Shown piece by piece: positions 23,105 through 32,678 of a stretch of DNA of 54,980 nt. Made by a program: the position numbers and the translations under genes. The notes beneath the pieces are model-generated. The model saw only the letters and a list, made by a program, of their open reading frames with translations. It had not been told where the DNA came from and made no database searches. The DNA is from an uncultured Prevotellaceae bacterium (GTDB lineage Bacteria; Bacteroidota; Bacteroidia; Bacteroidales; Bacteroidaceae). Position 1 is the first letter of the stretch, and every line of letters begins with the position of its first letter. The stretch lies in assembly GCA_902770845.1 (NCBI GenBank), contig CACXUV010000023.1, positions 1 through 54,980 on the forward strand, in the 5' to 3' direction.

Positions 23105-23905
23105 TTATTTGGTCAGGGCCTCACGGGCAGCAGCAATCTGCTCGCTTGCTTGGGCCAACTGAGCCTTCAGCTCGTCAACAGAGGTGGCATTGAGCACGTA
23201 GAGGGGCTTGATGGCCTCGGCCACAGGCGTGATTTCAGGATCATACTCAGCCAGGCGGTCGATGGCATCCTGCAGCAGGATGATGCGGAAGGTGATGTTC
23301 GAGGCTGCATCGTCGTCGAACGAAGCCAAGAATTTCTCGCTGTTCTGCGAAACGACATAGAGCTGCTCAACGAGCGATGTGGCCACCAGCTGCCAGAAGT
23401 AGTTGATGCGGCCATTTTCGTTCATGGCATCATAGAGAACCTGTGTGGTCTCAAACACCGAAGAGGTGCCTTCGATGGCCTTGAACGAAGGATCGTTGAT
23501 GTCGGTAGCCAGCTTGGTAATGGCCTTGTCGTAGTCGTCGAGGGGCATGTCGTAGAGCTTTGCCACTTCCTTGTCTACCTGAAGGGCGCTCAGCACGCGA
23601 TACTTCTCGGCCAGGGTCTGGGCGTTCTCAGCCACTGCGGGGTCGAGCAGATAGTCGGGCTTCACCTGCTTCTCTTCGTCGGTCAGGCTCACACCACCGT
23701 CTTTCTGAACGAAAGGCAGCTGCTTGAGCTGGCCCACTGCAGAGGCAAGGCTGTCGAAGTGCATCTTGATGCTTGCCTCGATTTGCTCCTGCTCAAAAGT
23801 TTTTTCCGACTCAGTCTGTTCTGCATTCTGTGCATTCTGTTTGCCTCCGCAAGCTGCAAAGGCGATTGCTGCGAAAGCCACAGCGAAAACTGATAATTTT
23901 TTCAT
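23105..23905 (-). CDS. Helical lipoprotein of unknown function
   Basis: The start at 23905 (MKKLSVFAVAFAAIAFAAC, lipobox cysteine C19) gives 266 residues; upstream in-frame codons overlap the ABC gene and lack a signal. After an acidic Asn/Gln-rich linker ('GGKQNAQNAEQTESEK') the protein is almost entirely helical and moderately acidic, with no enzyme motif that I recognise. The likely location is the periplasm, anchored by lipid. It follows the ABC transporter gene by about 65 bp on the same strand and ends at a clear terminator. A Bacteroidales-specific lipoprotein is the safest description. Confidence 0.75.
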   Translation of the reverse strand: MKKLSVFAVAFAAIAFAACGGKQNAQNAEQTESEKTFEQEQIEASIKMHFDSLASAVGQLKQLPFVQKDGGVSLTDEEKQVKPDYLLDPAVAENAQTLAEKYRVLSALQVDKEVAKLYDMPLDDYDKAITKLATDINDPSFKAIEGTSSVFETTQVLYDAMNENGRINYFWQLVATSLVEQLYVVSQNSEKFLASFDDDAASNITFRIILLQDAIDRLAEYDPEITPVAEAIKPLYVLNATSVDELKAQLAQASEQIAAAREALTK

Positions 23906-23970
23906 TTTTCTTTTTGTTTGTTTGTTATTAATAAGTGTTTTCTTTATTTCTTCTTTTTGAGTGGGACGGT

Positions 23971-26816
23971 CTACGAACTCTTTGCTCTGAGATATTTGCC
24001 CGGACAGTCGGTAAACAGCAGCACTGCCACCACCAACGACATGAGCAACATCATGGCCATGTTGAACCAAAGGGTCTTGATGTGCCACGAACCCAGAATC
24101 TTTTCACAGCTGTAGAAGGGGGCACGGCCTATACTGCTGCGGGGCGTCAGATAGATTTGGCCCACACGCGGCACAATGTGACCCGACACAACGTTTAGCA
24201 TGCGCTGCTGGTCGGCACCAACCACGCACTCTTCCAGTTTCAGGTTCATGTTTTGGCGTTTCAGCTCCAGCACAGCATCCTTACCCGACTGGCGAATCAT
24301 GTTTGACATCATTGCGTCGGCCTTGAGGGTTGCCTGGTTGCTTCGCTTCGACAGAATTTGCTGGGCTTGCTTCATGTAGCTGCGGAGCGACTCGTAGCTC
24401 TCGTCGCCGCTGTAGGGCTTCATGCCGCAGTATTCTGTGAGCTGGGGCAGATTGGTGCGAATCACCTCCATGTGCTCTGGCTTCACGGGCTTTCCGTTCT
24501 TCTTTTCGTCTTGCAGGGTCTCCAGTTGCGATTGCAGCTCGTAGAGGAAGCCAAGGTTGTAGAACTGGTTCTCATATTTCTGCCTGTCGATTTCGAAGAG
24601 CGGCTTTTCATATTCATTGTCGGCAAACGAGGTCACGGCCAGTGCTTCATAAGCCCAGCGCGACGGTATGAGATCGCCAATCACGGGAACATTGCCTGTG
24701 GTGCTCTTGGGCGTGAGGTCGGAGAAACTCACCACCAGTCCGCACAGCAATATTTGGGGAATGAGCAGCATGGGGATGCTGATGTAGATGGCCACTACCG
24801 AATTGAGGCATTGCGAGAGCAGCAGACCTGTGAGGTTGGCCAGCAGGGCGGTGACAAAAAGGATGAGCCACCATGCGCCGAACAGTCCGTGCAGGCCCAT
24901 GATGGTGTTGCCAATGACAATGAAAAGCAGCGTTTGCAACAGCGACACGCCTGCCATGAACACAATTTTTGACCAGATATAGCTGGAATGTGACAGATGC
25001 AGGAAGTTTTCGCGCTTCAGCAGGGCACGGTCTTTGATGATTTCCTCAGCGCTGCCGCTCATGCCAATGAAGGTGGCAACAATGACGGCCATGAAGAAAT
25101 AGCTCACCAGGTTCTTGTTGTCCATTACGGTGTAGCCTTCGGGCGGCGCATAGCGGGTGAGCAATGAGCACACCACTGCCAGCACGGGTGCTTCGAGCAG
25201 GGTGATGGCCAGGTATTGCCTGTTGGATATCTTGGTCTTGAAGTTGCGCTGAAGGAAGATGAGGAACTGTTTCAGTCGGCCTGGCTTCTTCTGGTCGGAG
25301 GGCGGCACATCGCTCACCTTGGGAGTGGGCTGCTCTGGTCGGTTCTTCAGATAGAGCTCGTGCCACTCCTGGGGCGTTGTTTTGCGTTCATCGGAAATCT
25401 CGCCGCTGTTGTCAAGTGCTTTCTCGTTGATGATGTTCAGCACAATTTCAGGATTCACGTTGCCGCAGGTGGGGCAGGCGCTGGTCTCAGCATCGGCGTA
25501 GCAGGCTTCTTGCTTGAAATAAGTGATGGCGTCGATGGGGTTGCCGTCGAACACGGGGTAGCCGCCACGGTCGAGCAGCCACAAGCGGTCGAACAATTTA
25601 TAAACGTCGCTCGAAGGCTGGTGAATGTTCACCACGATGAGTTTTCCCTTGAACGTCTGCTGTTTCAGCAGATTGATCACCTTTTCCGTGTCGGCCGATG
25701 ACAGGCCCGATGTGGGTTCGTCGAGAAACAGCACGGCAGGCTCGCGAATGAGCTCCAAGGCAATGTTGAGTCGTTTGCGCTGACCGCCGGAGATGTATTT
25801 GTTGATGGCCGAACCCACTTTCAGGTCTTTGGCGGCATCGAGCTCCAGATCTTTCAGCGTTTTCATGACGCGCTGGTCGATTTCAGCGTCGGTCATGCCT
25901 TCAAAGCATAGCTTAGCTGTGTACCACAGGTTTTGGTACACCGTGAGTTCCTCAATCAGCAGGTCGTCTTGTGGTACAAAGCCAATCAGCTTCCTTCCTG
26001 AGGTATGAGGGTGCCGGTGAGAATGGAAAGCAAAGTGGTCTTGCCAGTACCGGAACCGCCCATGATGGCCAACAGCTCGCCTTGGTGCAGGGTGAAGCTG
26101 AAGTTGTGCATACCATTGTCGCTGTTGGGGAAGCGGAAGTTGATGTTGCGTCCGCAAAACTCCACGTCGGTGGTCGTGCTCTTCGACTTGTTGTAGGTGC
26201 TGATCAGGGTGGAATAGTACACGGGCTTGCCGCCGCGTCCCTTCAGCACGCTGCTTTGCTGCCACAGCTGGTAGGCTCCGGAAAGCACGGGAACGTCGTT
26301 GAGCAATACCGTGTCGTGGCCAGTGTAGGTGAAGAGCAACATGTTGGAGGTGGGCTCATAAAGAGTCTTCAGTTGTCCGTCGGTATCTTCCAGCTGGTGC
26401 AGCATCACGTGGTCTGATGTCTTGTTGGCAACAAAATCGCAGAAGTCCTGGAACAGGCTGTCGGAAACGCCGAACACGGTGGCCATGGTTTTGAACATGG
26501 GGTGTATGGCACCTTCCTTGTTGCCGCAAAACTCCATGATTCGCAACAGCAGCAAGGCTTCTTCCCTGGCCGAAATTTTTCCGTGCAGATTGGTGCAAAT
26601 GGTGCTTGCAGTGTCTTCAACATCCAGCGATTCTGTCATTTCGTAAGCCAGACGCATGTCGCTGTAAAGATCCAGATAGCCGTCGATGTTCCTGATGCCG
26701 AAATGACGGCGCAGGTAGTTCACGATCATGGCTTTTGCCCGTTTTTCATCCACTTGTTCCTCATTGCCAAACAGAGCAAACAAGCTTAGAAAACTTGAAA
26801 GAATTATATCAGTCAT
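23971..26816 (-). pseudogene. ABC-2 type transporter with N-terminal TerB-like domain, broken by an internal deletion/frameshift
   Basis: Two frames together make one transporter. Frame 1 (26816-25986, 276 residues) has a TerB-like helical domain and the start of an ATPase with Walker A 'GGSGTGKTT', then stops after 'LIPQEGS'. Frame 2 picks up near 26000 with 'RKLIGFVPQDDLLIEELTVYQN' and continues through signature 'ISGGQRKRLN', Walker B 'VLFLDEPTSGL' and an ABC-2 membrane domain with about six helices, ending at 23971. In relatives I recall some 15-20 residues between 'PQEG' and 'IGFVPQDD'; these are missing, so the break looks like a deletion not divisible by three. Neither piece alone can be a normal ABC protein. 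A sequence error cannot be excluded, but would have to remove tens of bases. Confidence 0.8.
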
Positions 26817-26863
26817 CTTTATTTTGCGCGCATTAAAGATTGTGAAAGATTCGTTTTAGGTTG

Positions 26864-26871
26864 CAAATATA
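26864..26871 (-). promoter_or_regulatory. -7 promoter element of the ABC gene (TATATTTG)
   Basis: A perfect TAnnTTTG on the minus strand, about 47 bp before the ATG at 26816. Confidence 0.55.
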
Positions 26872-26935
26872 TAAAAAAACTCAAACTGGTGCCCCGTTCT
26901 TTGGGTTAAAAAGAATTAAAGCCGCTGTGTTTGGC

Positions 26936-27397
26936 CTATTTACGTCCGAAGTCGGCTGGAACTTCGCCCCACTTTGCCGTTTCCCATTTGATGATAGGAT
27001 TGCGATAGTTGTGGGTGCGCAGCCAGTTTTCTGCCCGTGCAATAATCTGATAGAGCTGTTCGGTTTGTGGTGTGCGTTCCAGCTTTGTTTTGCACTGCCG
27101 CTTGCTTACCCACAAGATGGCGTTGTAGCTGTCGCTATAGATGGTTTTCTGCTGCTGTCCGTGCTGCCAGCACAGTGCCAGTGCATGCACGATGGCCAGG
27201 AATTCGCCAATGTTGTTGGTGCCTTGCATGGGGCCAAAGTGGAAGATTCTTTGCCCTGTAATCAGGTCGATGCCCTGGTATTCCATGGGGCCTGGGTTGC
27301 CAGAGCAGGCCGCATCCACGGCAATAGCGTCTGCCCTTACCTCCAAAGGCAAGGGCAGCACTGTGTCGTGACGATAGTCGGGAGGATTCTGCAGCAT
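26936..27397 (-). CDS. Ribonuclease H family protein
   Basis: A 153-residue RNase HI-like protein. The four acidic positions can be placed: 'AVDAACSGNPGPMEYQGI' (first Asp), 'NNIGEFLAIVHAL' (Glu), 'IYSDSYNAILWV' (Asp) and the C-terminal 'WGEVPADFGRK' (last Asp). Such enzymes cut RNA in RNA/DNA hybrids in the cytoplasm. The glycine-rich 'SGNPGP' turn is typical. There is no N-terminal hybrid-binding domain. It begins 1 base after the argS stop (TAATATG), so it is the last gene of the mtnN-argS-rnh run. Confidence 0.85.
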   Translation of the reverse strand: MLQNPPDYRHDTVLPLPLEVRADAIAVDAACSGNPGPMEYQGIDLITGQRIFHFGPMQGTNNIGEFLAIVHALALCWQHGQQQKTIYSDSYNAILWVSKRQCKTKLERTPQTEQLYQIIARAENWLRTHNYRNPIIKWETAKWGEVPADFGRK

Positions 27398-27398
27398 A

Positions 27399-29204
27399 TT
27401 ACATTCTTTCTGGCACCTCGATGCCCAGCAGGCTCATGCCGTTCTTGATAATCTTGGCCACGTTCTTGGCCAGTATCAAGCGCATGGCACGCTTTTCGGC
27501 ATCGGGTTCGTTCAGGATGCTGTAGTCGTGATAGAACTGGTTGAACAGCTTCGTCAGTTCATAGCAGTAGTTGGCAATGCCGCTGGGGCTGTAGTCTTTG
27601 CCTGCCTGCTCTACTGCGGCTCCAAACTCGTTCATCTTTTGAATGAGTTCTATTTCTTTTTCTTCTAATGCAGGATGAATGGACAAGAGCGAAGCGTTGG
27701 CATCTGCACTTTCGGTTGCAGCCACTTCGTTTTTCCTGAGAATGCTGCGAATGCGTGCATGGGTGTATTGAATGAAGGGGCCTGTGTTGCCGTTGAAATC
27801 AATACTTTCTTCGGGGTTGAACAGCATGTTCTTGCGGGCATCTACCTTCAGGATGAAGTACTTCAGTGCACCCAGACCCACGATGCGGGCAATCTCCTGT
27901 TTCTCGTCCTCGCTCAGGTCGGCGTTCTTTCCTGCTTCGTCGGCAGCCTTATAGGCGTCGTCAATCATCAGTTGCATCAGGTCGTCGGCATCGACCACGG
28001 TTCCCTCGCGACTCTTCATCTTGCCGTTGGGCAGTTCCACCATGCCATAGGAGAAGTGCGTCAGCTCCTTGCCCCACTTGAAGCCCAGGCGGTCGAGCAG
28101 AATTGAGAGCACCTGGAAATGATAGTTCTGTTCGTTGCCCACAACGTAGATCATTTTGTCGATGGGGTAGTCTTGGAAACGCATTTCAGCCGTGCCGATG
28201 TCCTGTGTCATGTAGACGCTGGTGCCATCGCTGCGCAGCAGCAACTTCTTATCCAGTCCCTCTTTGGTCAGGTCGGCCCACACCGAGCCGTCTTCATGGC
28301 GTTCGAAGAGTCCTTTGGCAAGACCTTCTTCCACTTTTGCCTTGCCTTTCAGATAAGTCTGGCTTTCGTAGTAAATCTTGTCGAACGAAACACCCAGGCG
28401 CTTATAGGTTTCGTCGAATCCGGCATACACCCAGTTGTTCATTTTCTCCCACAGGGCGCGCACCTCAGGGTCGCCCTGTTCCCATTTCACCAGCATTTCG
28501 TGGGCCTCTTTGATGAGCGGAGCTTCCTGCTTGGCCTTCTCTTCGTCCATGCCTTGGGCCACCAGTTCGCCAATCTGCTCGCGGTAGTGCTTGTCGAAGG
28601 CCACATAGTAGTCGCCAATGAGGTGGTCGCCCTTCTTTCCGCTCGACTCTGGCGTTTCGCCATTGCCGTATTTCAGCCAAGCCAGCATCGACTTGCAAAT
28701 GTGTATGCCACGGTCGTTCACGATGTTGGTCTTCACCACGCGGTTGCCGTTGGCCTCCATGATCTTGGCCAGCGACCAGCCCAGCAGATTGTTGCGCACA
28801 TGGCCCAGGTGCAAGGGCTTGTTGGTGTTGGGCGATGAGTATTCGATCATCACGAGGGGAGAATCCTCATGCACGCTCTTCATGCCGAAGTGCTCGTCCT
28901 GATCGATTGCCTGGAGCAGTTGCAGCCATGCACCCTGGCCCACAGAGAGGTTCAGAAAACCTTTCACCACATTATATTTTTCCACGGCGGGACAGTGCTC
29001 CACAAGGTATTGGCCAATCTCTTCGGCTGTTTGTTCAGGCGACTTCCTGGCCGCTTTAATGAAGGGGAAGACCACCAGCGTGAGGTTGCCTTCAAACTCG
29101 CTGCGTGTCTTTTGCAGCTGCGTCATCTTTTCTGTAGCATCCATGCCGTAGAGGGCCTTCACGGCTTCCTGGGCGGCATTGCTTATCAACGTCTCAATAT
29201 TCAT
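27399..29204 (-). CDS. argS: Arginyl-tRNA synthetase
   Basis: A 601-residue class I synthetase charging tRNA-Arg. Seen: the HIGH-type motif 'NKPLHLGHVRNN' (HLGH at 132-135), the N-terminal Add1 domain, 'KMKSREGTVVDADDLM' as the KMSKS-like loop region typical of ArgRS, and the C-terminal DALR anticodon-binding helices ('YCYELTKLFNQFYHDYSIL', ending in 'LLGIEVPERM'). The length is near the family norm. It lies 53 bp after mtnN and 1 base before the RNase H gene on the same strand. Confidence 0.97.
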   Translation of the reverse strand: MNIETLISNAAQEAVKALYGMDATEKMTQLQKTRSEFEGNLTLVVFPFIKAARKSPEQTAEEIGQYLVEHCPAVEKYNVVKGFLNLSVGQGAWLQLLQAIDQDEHFGMKSVHEDSPLVMIEYSSPNTNKPLHLGHVRNNLLGWSLAKIMEANGNRVVKTNIVNDRGIHICKSMLAWLKYGNGETPESSGKKGDHLIGDYYVAFDKHYREQIGELVAQGMDEEKAKQEAPLIKEAHEMLVKWEQGDPEVRALWEKMNNWVYAGFDETYKRLGVSFDKIYYESQTYLKGKAKVEEGLAKGLFERHEDGSVWADLTKEGLDKKLLLRSDGTSVYMTQDIGTAEMRFQDYPIDKMIYVVGNEQNYHFQVLSILLDRLGFKWGKELTHFSYGMVELPNGKMKSREGTVVDADDLMQLMIDDAYKAADEAGKNADLSEDEKQEIARIVGLGALKYFILKVDARKNMLFNPEESIDFNGNTGPFIQYTHARIRSILRKNEVAATESADANASLLSIHPALEEKEIELIQKMNEFGAAVEQAGKDYSPSGIANYCYELTKLFNQFYHDYSILNEPDAEKRAMRLILAKNVAKIIKNGMSLLGIEVPERM

Positions 29205-29257
29205 AATTGGTATTTCGTTTTTTTTATTTTCTGTTAGTGCGTGAAAGATTTGGAGTG

Positions 29258-29905
29258 TTATTCGTAGAGCGATTCTACAAAAGTCTTGGTCACCTGGAAG
29301 GAGTGCAGGGCCACGGTGTCCCAGAAGTTGTGGTATTGCGAGGCGTGAGTGTCGCGCAGTGGGAGGTCGCTCACCACACGGAACGAAATGAATGGCACCT
29401 TATTTATATAACACGTCTGCGCAATGGCACACGACTCCATGTCCACGGCCTTAGCCTCCGGGAAATGGCCCACTATCTCGCGCATCTTTTCCTTGGAGTC
29501 AACGAACCAGTCGCCTGTGGCGATGAGGCCAGCATGTATCTTTACGCCGCACTGCAGTGCCTTGGCCTTGGCCAGCAACGTCGGGTCGGCCGCAATGCGT
29601 GCAGGCAGTCCCTGCACTTGTCCGTAGACCGTGGTGTCGTCGATGGCGGTTCCGCAGTACACGTCGTGATACACCAGTTCGCTGCTCACCACCACATCCT
29701 GTATATCGATGTCGTCGCCATTGCCGCCTGCACATCCGCTTGAGATAATCATGTCGGGATGAAACTCGTTAATCATTCGCTGAGCCCCCAATGCAGCGTT
29801 CACCTTGCCAATGCCGCATTTTTCCACGCGCACATTGCCATCGTTGAAGAGCGACTGCAGTTGTGCAAGCTCCTTGTCCATTGCTACGATAATGCCAATT
29901 TTCAT
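29258..29905 (-). CDS. mtnN: 5'-methylthioadenosine/S-adenosylhomocysteine nucleosidase
   Basis: A 215-residue enzyme that removes adenine from MTA and SAH, feeding methionine salvage and methyl-cycle clean-up. The start 'MKIGIIVAMDKELAQLQSLF', the 'SSGCAGG' loop, the substrate-binding 'AVDMESCAIAQ' and the C-terminal 'FRVVSDLPLRDTHASQYHNF' with the catalytic Asp match the MTAN/PNP_UDP family. It is the first gene of the run to argS and RNase H and has a promoter hexad 22 bp before its ATG. Confidence 0.93.
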   Translation of the reverse strand: MKIGIIVAMDKELAQLQSLFNDGNVRVEKCGIGKVNAALGAQRMINEFHPDMIISSGCAGGNGDDIDIQDVVVSSELVYHDVYCGTAIDDTTVYGQVQGLPARIAADPTLLAKAKALQCGVKIHAGLIATGDWFVDSKEKMREIVGHFPEAKAVDMESCAIAQTCYINKVPFISFRVVSDLPLRDTHASQYHNFWDTVALHSFQVTKTFVESLYE

Positions 29906-29927
29906 GTTTCCTTGATTTTTTTGGCGG

Positions 29928-29935
29928 CAAAGTTA
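29928..29935 (-). promoter_or_regulatory. -7 promoter element of mtnN (TAACTTTG)
   Basis: A perfect TAnnTTTG on the minus strand upstream of mtnN. Confidence 0.65.
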
Positions 29936-30020
29936 CGAATAAATTGCCATAAAGTCGTCGCTATGTTGGCTTTTTTAGTAAAAAAACACCAAAAAGCACA
30001 CGATAAAACATAAAAATGAT

Positions 30021-30028
30021 TAACTTTG
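30021..30028 (+). promoter_or_regulatory. -7 promoter element of the yfhO-type gene (TAACTTTG)
   Basis: A perfect TAnnTTTG 30 bp before the ATG at 30059. It lies back to back with the mtnN promoter about 90 bp away. Confidence 0.65.
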
Positions 30029-30058
30029 CACCCTGATTTTAAAATACTTATCAAAAAA

Positions 30059-32554
30059 ATGAAGACTTTGAAACGATTGCTGCCCGATGTCGTGGCAGTG
30101 TTGCTTTTTGCCATTGTGTCATTTGCTTATTTCTTCCCGGCCGATGTTGAAGACCGTATTTTGTTCCGGCACGACTCGTCTGCAAGTGTGGGCTCAGGAC
30201 AAGAGAGTGGAGAGTATCTTCGGCGTACTGGAGAAGTAACCCGTTGGACTAATTCAATCTTCTCCGGAATGCCAACTTATCAGATGGCACCTTCTTATCA
30301 GTCCACTTCTACGTTGAGCAAACTGGAAAACATATATCATTTGGGACTTCCAGAGAATGTGTGGTATCTGTTTATCTACTTGCTGGGCTTCTATATTTTG
30401 CTGCGTGCCTTCGATTTCCGTCAGCATTTGGCGGTGTTGGGCTCAGTGTTGTGGGCGTTCAGCACCTATTTTCTAATTATCATTGCAGCAGGCCACATTT
30501 GGAAAGTGTGGGCCTTGGCTTATTTGCCGCCCATGATAGCCGGTATTGTGCTGGCCTATCGAGGCAAATACCTTTGGGGACTCCTTGTGACGGCCATCTT
30601 TGCCGCGTTTGAAGTGCACTCCAACCACGTGCAGATGACCTATTACTATCTGTTCATCATCTTCTTCATGGTGCTGGCCTATTTGGTCGAAGCCATTCAG
30701 AAACGGCAGTATGCCCATTTCCTGAAGGCCACGGGTGCAGCACTCGTGGGTGGATTGCTGGGTGTGCTCATCAATCTTTCCAACCTGTATCACACCTGGG
30801 AGTATGGTCAGGAGTCCATGCGTGGCAAGAGCGAGCTGGTGAAGGACCATTCCGAGAATCAGACGTCGAGTGGCCTTGATCGCGACTACATCACGCAGTG
30901 GTCGTATGGCATCGGTGAGACGTGGACGCTGCTGGTGCCCAATGCCAAGGGTGGCGCATCGGTGCCCCTGGCCGAGAACGAAACGGCCATGAAACATGCC
31001 AACCAGCAATATGTTTCGGTCTATAATTCGTTGGGACAGTATTGGGGCGAACAGCCCGGAACCAGTGGCCCCGTATATGTGGGCGCCTTTGTGTTGTTTC
31101 TCTTTGTGCTGGGCCTTTTCATTGTGAAAGGTCCCATGAAGTGGGCCTTGTTGGCGGCCACCATTCTTTCCATTCTGCTCTCATGGGGTAAGAATTTCAT
31201 GGGCTTCACCAATTTCTTCCTCGACTACGTGCCCATGTATGCCAAGTTCCGCACCGTGGCTTCCATCCTTGTCATAGCCGAGTTCACCATTCCCTTGCTG
31301 GCCATGATGGCCCTGAAGAAGGTGGTCGACGAGCCACAGTTGCTCACGAAGAAAATCAAGCTGGTCTATTTGTCGTTTGGTCTTACGGGAGGCATTGCAC
31401 TGCTCTTTGCCTTGTTCCCCACCATGTTCTTCGACAGCTTTATTTCTTCAAGCGAAATCGACGCATTGAGCAAGCTGCCCCAGGAGCATATTGCCCCTTT
31501 GATGGCCAATCTTACGGAAATGCGACAGGCCATGTTCACGGCCGACGCATGGCGTTCGTTCTTGATCATTCTCGTTGGCACGTTCCTGCTGTTGCTCTTC
31601 AAGGCTCGCAAGCTCAACTCCCTGACGCTCACTGGCTTGCTCGTTGTGCTGTGTCTGTTCGATCTTTGGCAGGTGAACAAGCGCTATCTGAACGACTCGA
31701 TGTTTGTGCCCAAGGTGGAGCGTTCGAAGAAGCAGCCCATGACCGAGACCGACCAGGAAATCCTGAAAGACTCGACGCTGGACTATCGTGTGCTGAACCT
31801 GGCAGGAAGCACCTTCAATGAGAACGAGACCAGTTACTATCACAAGTCTATTGGTGGCTATCATGCAGCCAAGTTGCGCCGCTACCAGGAACTCATCGAT
31901 GCCCACATCATGCCTGAGATGCAGGCAGCCTTCTCCGCCATTTCTCAGTCGGGCGGTCGCATGGAGCGCATCAACGGCGACAGTGTCTATCCTGTTCTGA
32001 ACATGCTGAACACACGCTACATGATTCTGCCCCTGCAGTCGGGCAAGACACTGCCCATCCAGAACACCCATGCCTATGGAAACGCATGGTGGGTAGACGA
32101 GGTGCGCTATGTGGCCAATGCCAATGAAGAGCTCGATTCGCTGGGCCGTGTGCCTTTGCGCCATGTGGCCGTGAGCGATCAGAAGTTCAGCGAGGTGCTG
32201 GGTCAGAGCCAGCCGCAGGATTCGTCCAGCACGGTCACGCTGCTGAAGTATGAGCCCAACCAGCTGACCTACAAGGTGCAGTCGGCCAAAGGCGGTGTTG
32301 TTGTGTTCTCCGAGATTTACTATCCTGGCTGGACTGCCACCATCGACGGCAAGGAAGCCGAAGTGGGTCGTGTGAACTATGTGCTTCGTGCCCTGAAGGT
32401 AGATGCCGGCGAGCATGAAGTGGTGCTGTCGTTCTTCCCCAAGTCGGTCGATCGCACAGAAACCATTGCTTACGTCTCACTGGGCCTGCTTTTCGTGCTG
32501 TTCTTCGCAATACTTGGCTGGGAGATTCGCCAGCGCAGGAAGACGGCAAAATAG
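30059..32554 (+). CDS. YfhO family polytopic membrane protein
   Basis: Start ATG at 30059 (MKTLKRLLPDVVAVLLFAIV), 831 residues; an upstream TTG-opened frame is less likely because it overlaps the promoter. It is a large inner-membrane protein with about 12 hydrophobic helices in the first 560 residues, one final helix ('TIAYVSLGLLFVLFFAIL') and a periplasmic C-terminal beta domain ('VVFSEIYYPGWTATIDGKEA'). 'ILFRHDSSASVGSGQESGEY' and 'SGMPTYQM' are the conserved N-terminal loop of Bacteroidetes YfhO. YfhO proteins are GT-C-fold relatives; in Gram-positives they help glycosylate lipoteichoic acid. In Bacteroidetes the acceptor is unknown. It ends before a bidirectional terminator. Confidence 0.85.
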   Translation: MKTLKRLLPDVVAVLLFAIVSFAYFFPADVEDRILFRHDSSASVGSGQESGEYLRRTGEVTRWTNSIFSGMPTYQMAPSYQSTSTLSKLENIYHLGLPENVWYLFIYLLGFYILLRAFDFRQHLAVLGSVLWAFSTYFLIIIAAGHIWKVWALAYLPPMIAGIVLAYRGKYLWGLLVTAIFAAFEVHSNHVQMTYYYLFIIFFMVLAYLVEAIQKRQYAHFLKATGAALVGGLLGVLINLSNLYHTWEYGQESMRGKSELVKDHSENQTSSGLDRDYITQWSYGIGETWTLLVPNAKGGASVPLAENETAMKHANQQYVSVYNSLGQYWGEQPGTSGPVYVGAFVLFLFVLGLFIVKGPMKWALLAATILSILLSWGKNFMGFTNFFLDYVPMYAKFRTVASILVIAEFTIPLLAMMALKKVVDEPQLLTKKIKLVYLSFGLTGGIALLFALFPTMFFDSFISSSEIDALSKLPQEHIAPLMANLTEMRQAMFTADAWRSFLIILVGTFLLLLFKARKLNSLTLTGLLVVLCLFDLWQVNKRYLNDSMFVPKVERSKKQPMTETDQEILKDSTLDYRVLNLAGSTFNENETSYYHKSIGGYHAAKLRRYQELIDAHIMPEMQAAFSAISQSGGRMERINGDSVYPVLNMLNTRYMILPLQSGKTLPIQNTHAYGNAWWVDEVRYVANANEELDSLGRVPLRHVAVSDQKFSEVLGQSQPQDSSSTVTLLKYEPNQLTYKVQSAKGGVVVFSEIYYPGWTATIDGKEAEVGRVNYVLRALKVDAGEHEVVLSFFPKSVDRTETIAYVSLGLLFVLFFAILGWEIRQRRKTAK

Positions 32555-32585
32555 CAGTTGCCTCAGAAACTGTCTGAAAACAAAT

Positions 32586-32626
32586 AAGTAACGGCATTAC
32601 CACGCATGCGGGTAGTGCCGTTACTT
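32586..32626. terminator. Bidirectional terminator hairpin
   Basis: AAGTAACGGCATTACC (32586-32601) pairs with the reverse-complementary half ending at 32626, apart from one mismatch/wobble. It lies between the convergent YfhO and aldo/keto reductase genes. T-tracts are poor on both sides. Confidence 0.6.
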
Positions 32627-32678
32627 GTGTCTGTGCTGGTCTTGTTGCGAGGGGAGCAGCTGACGATGGCCGTTGTGC

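Noticed and set aside
25980..26010. Programmed frameshift in the ABC transporter
   Set aside because: No slippery heptamer or downstream structure was seen, and residues appear to be missing, which points to a deletion.
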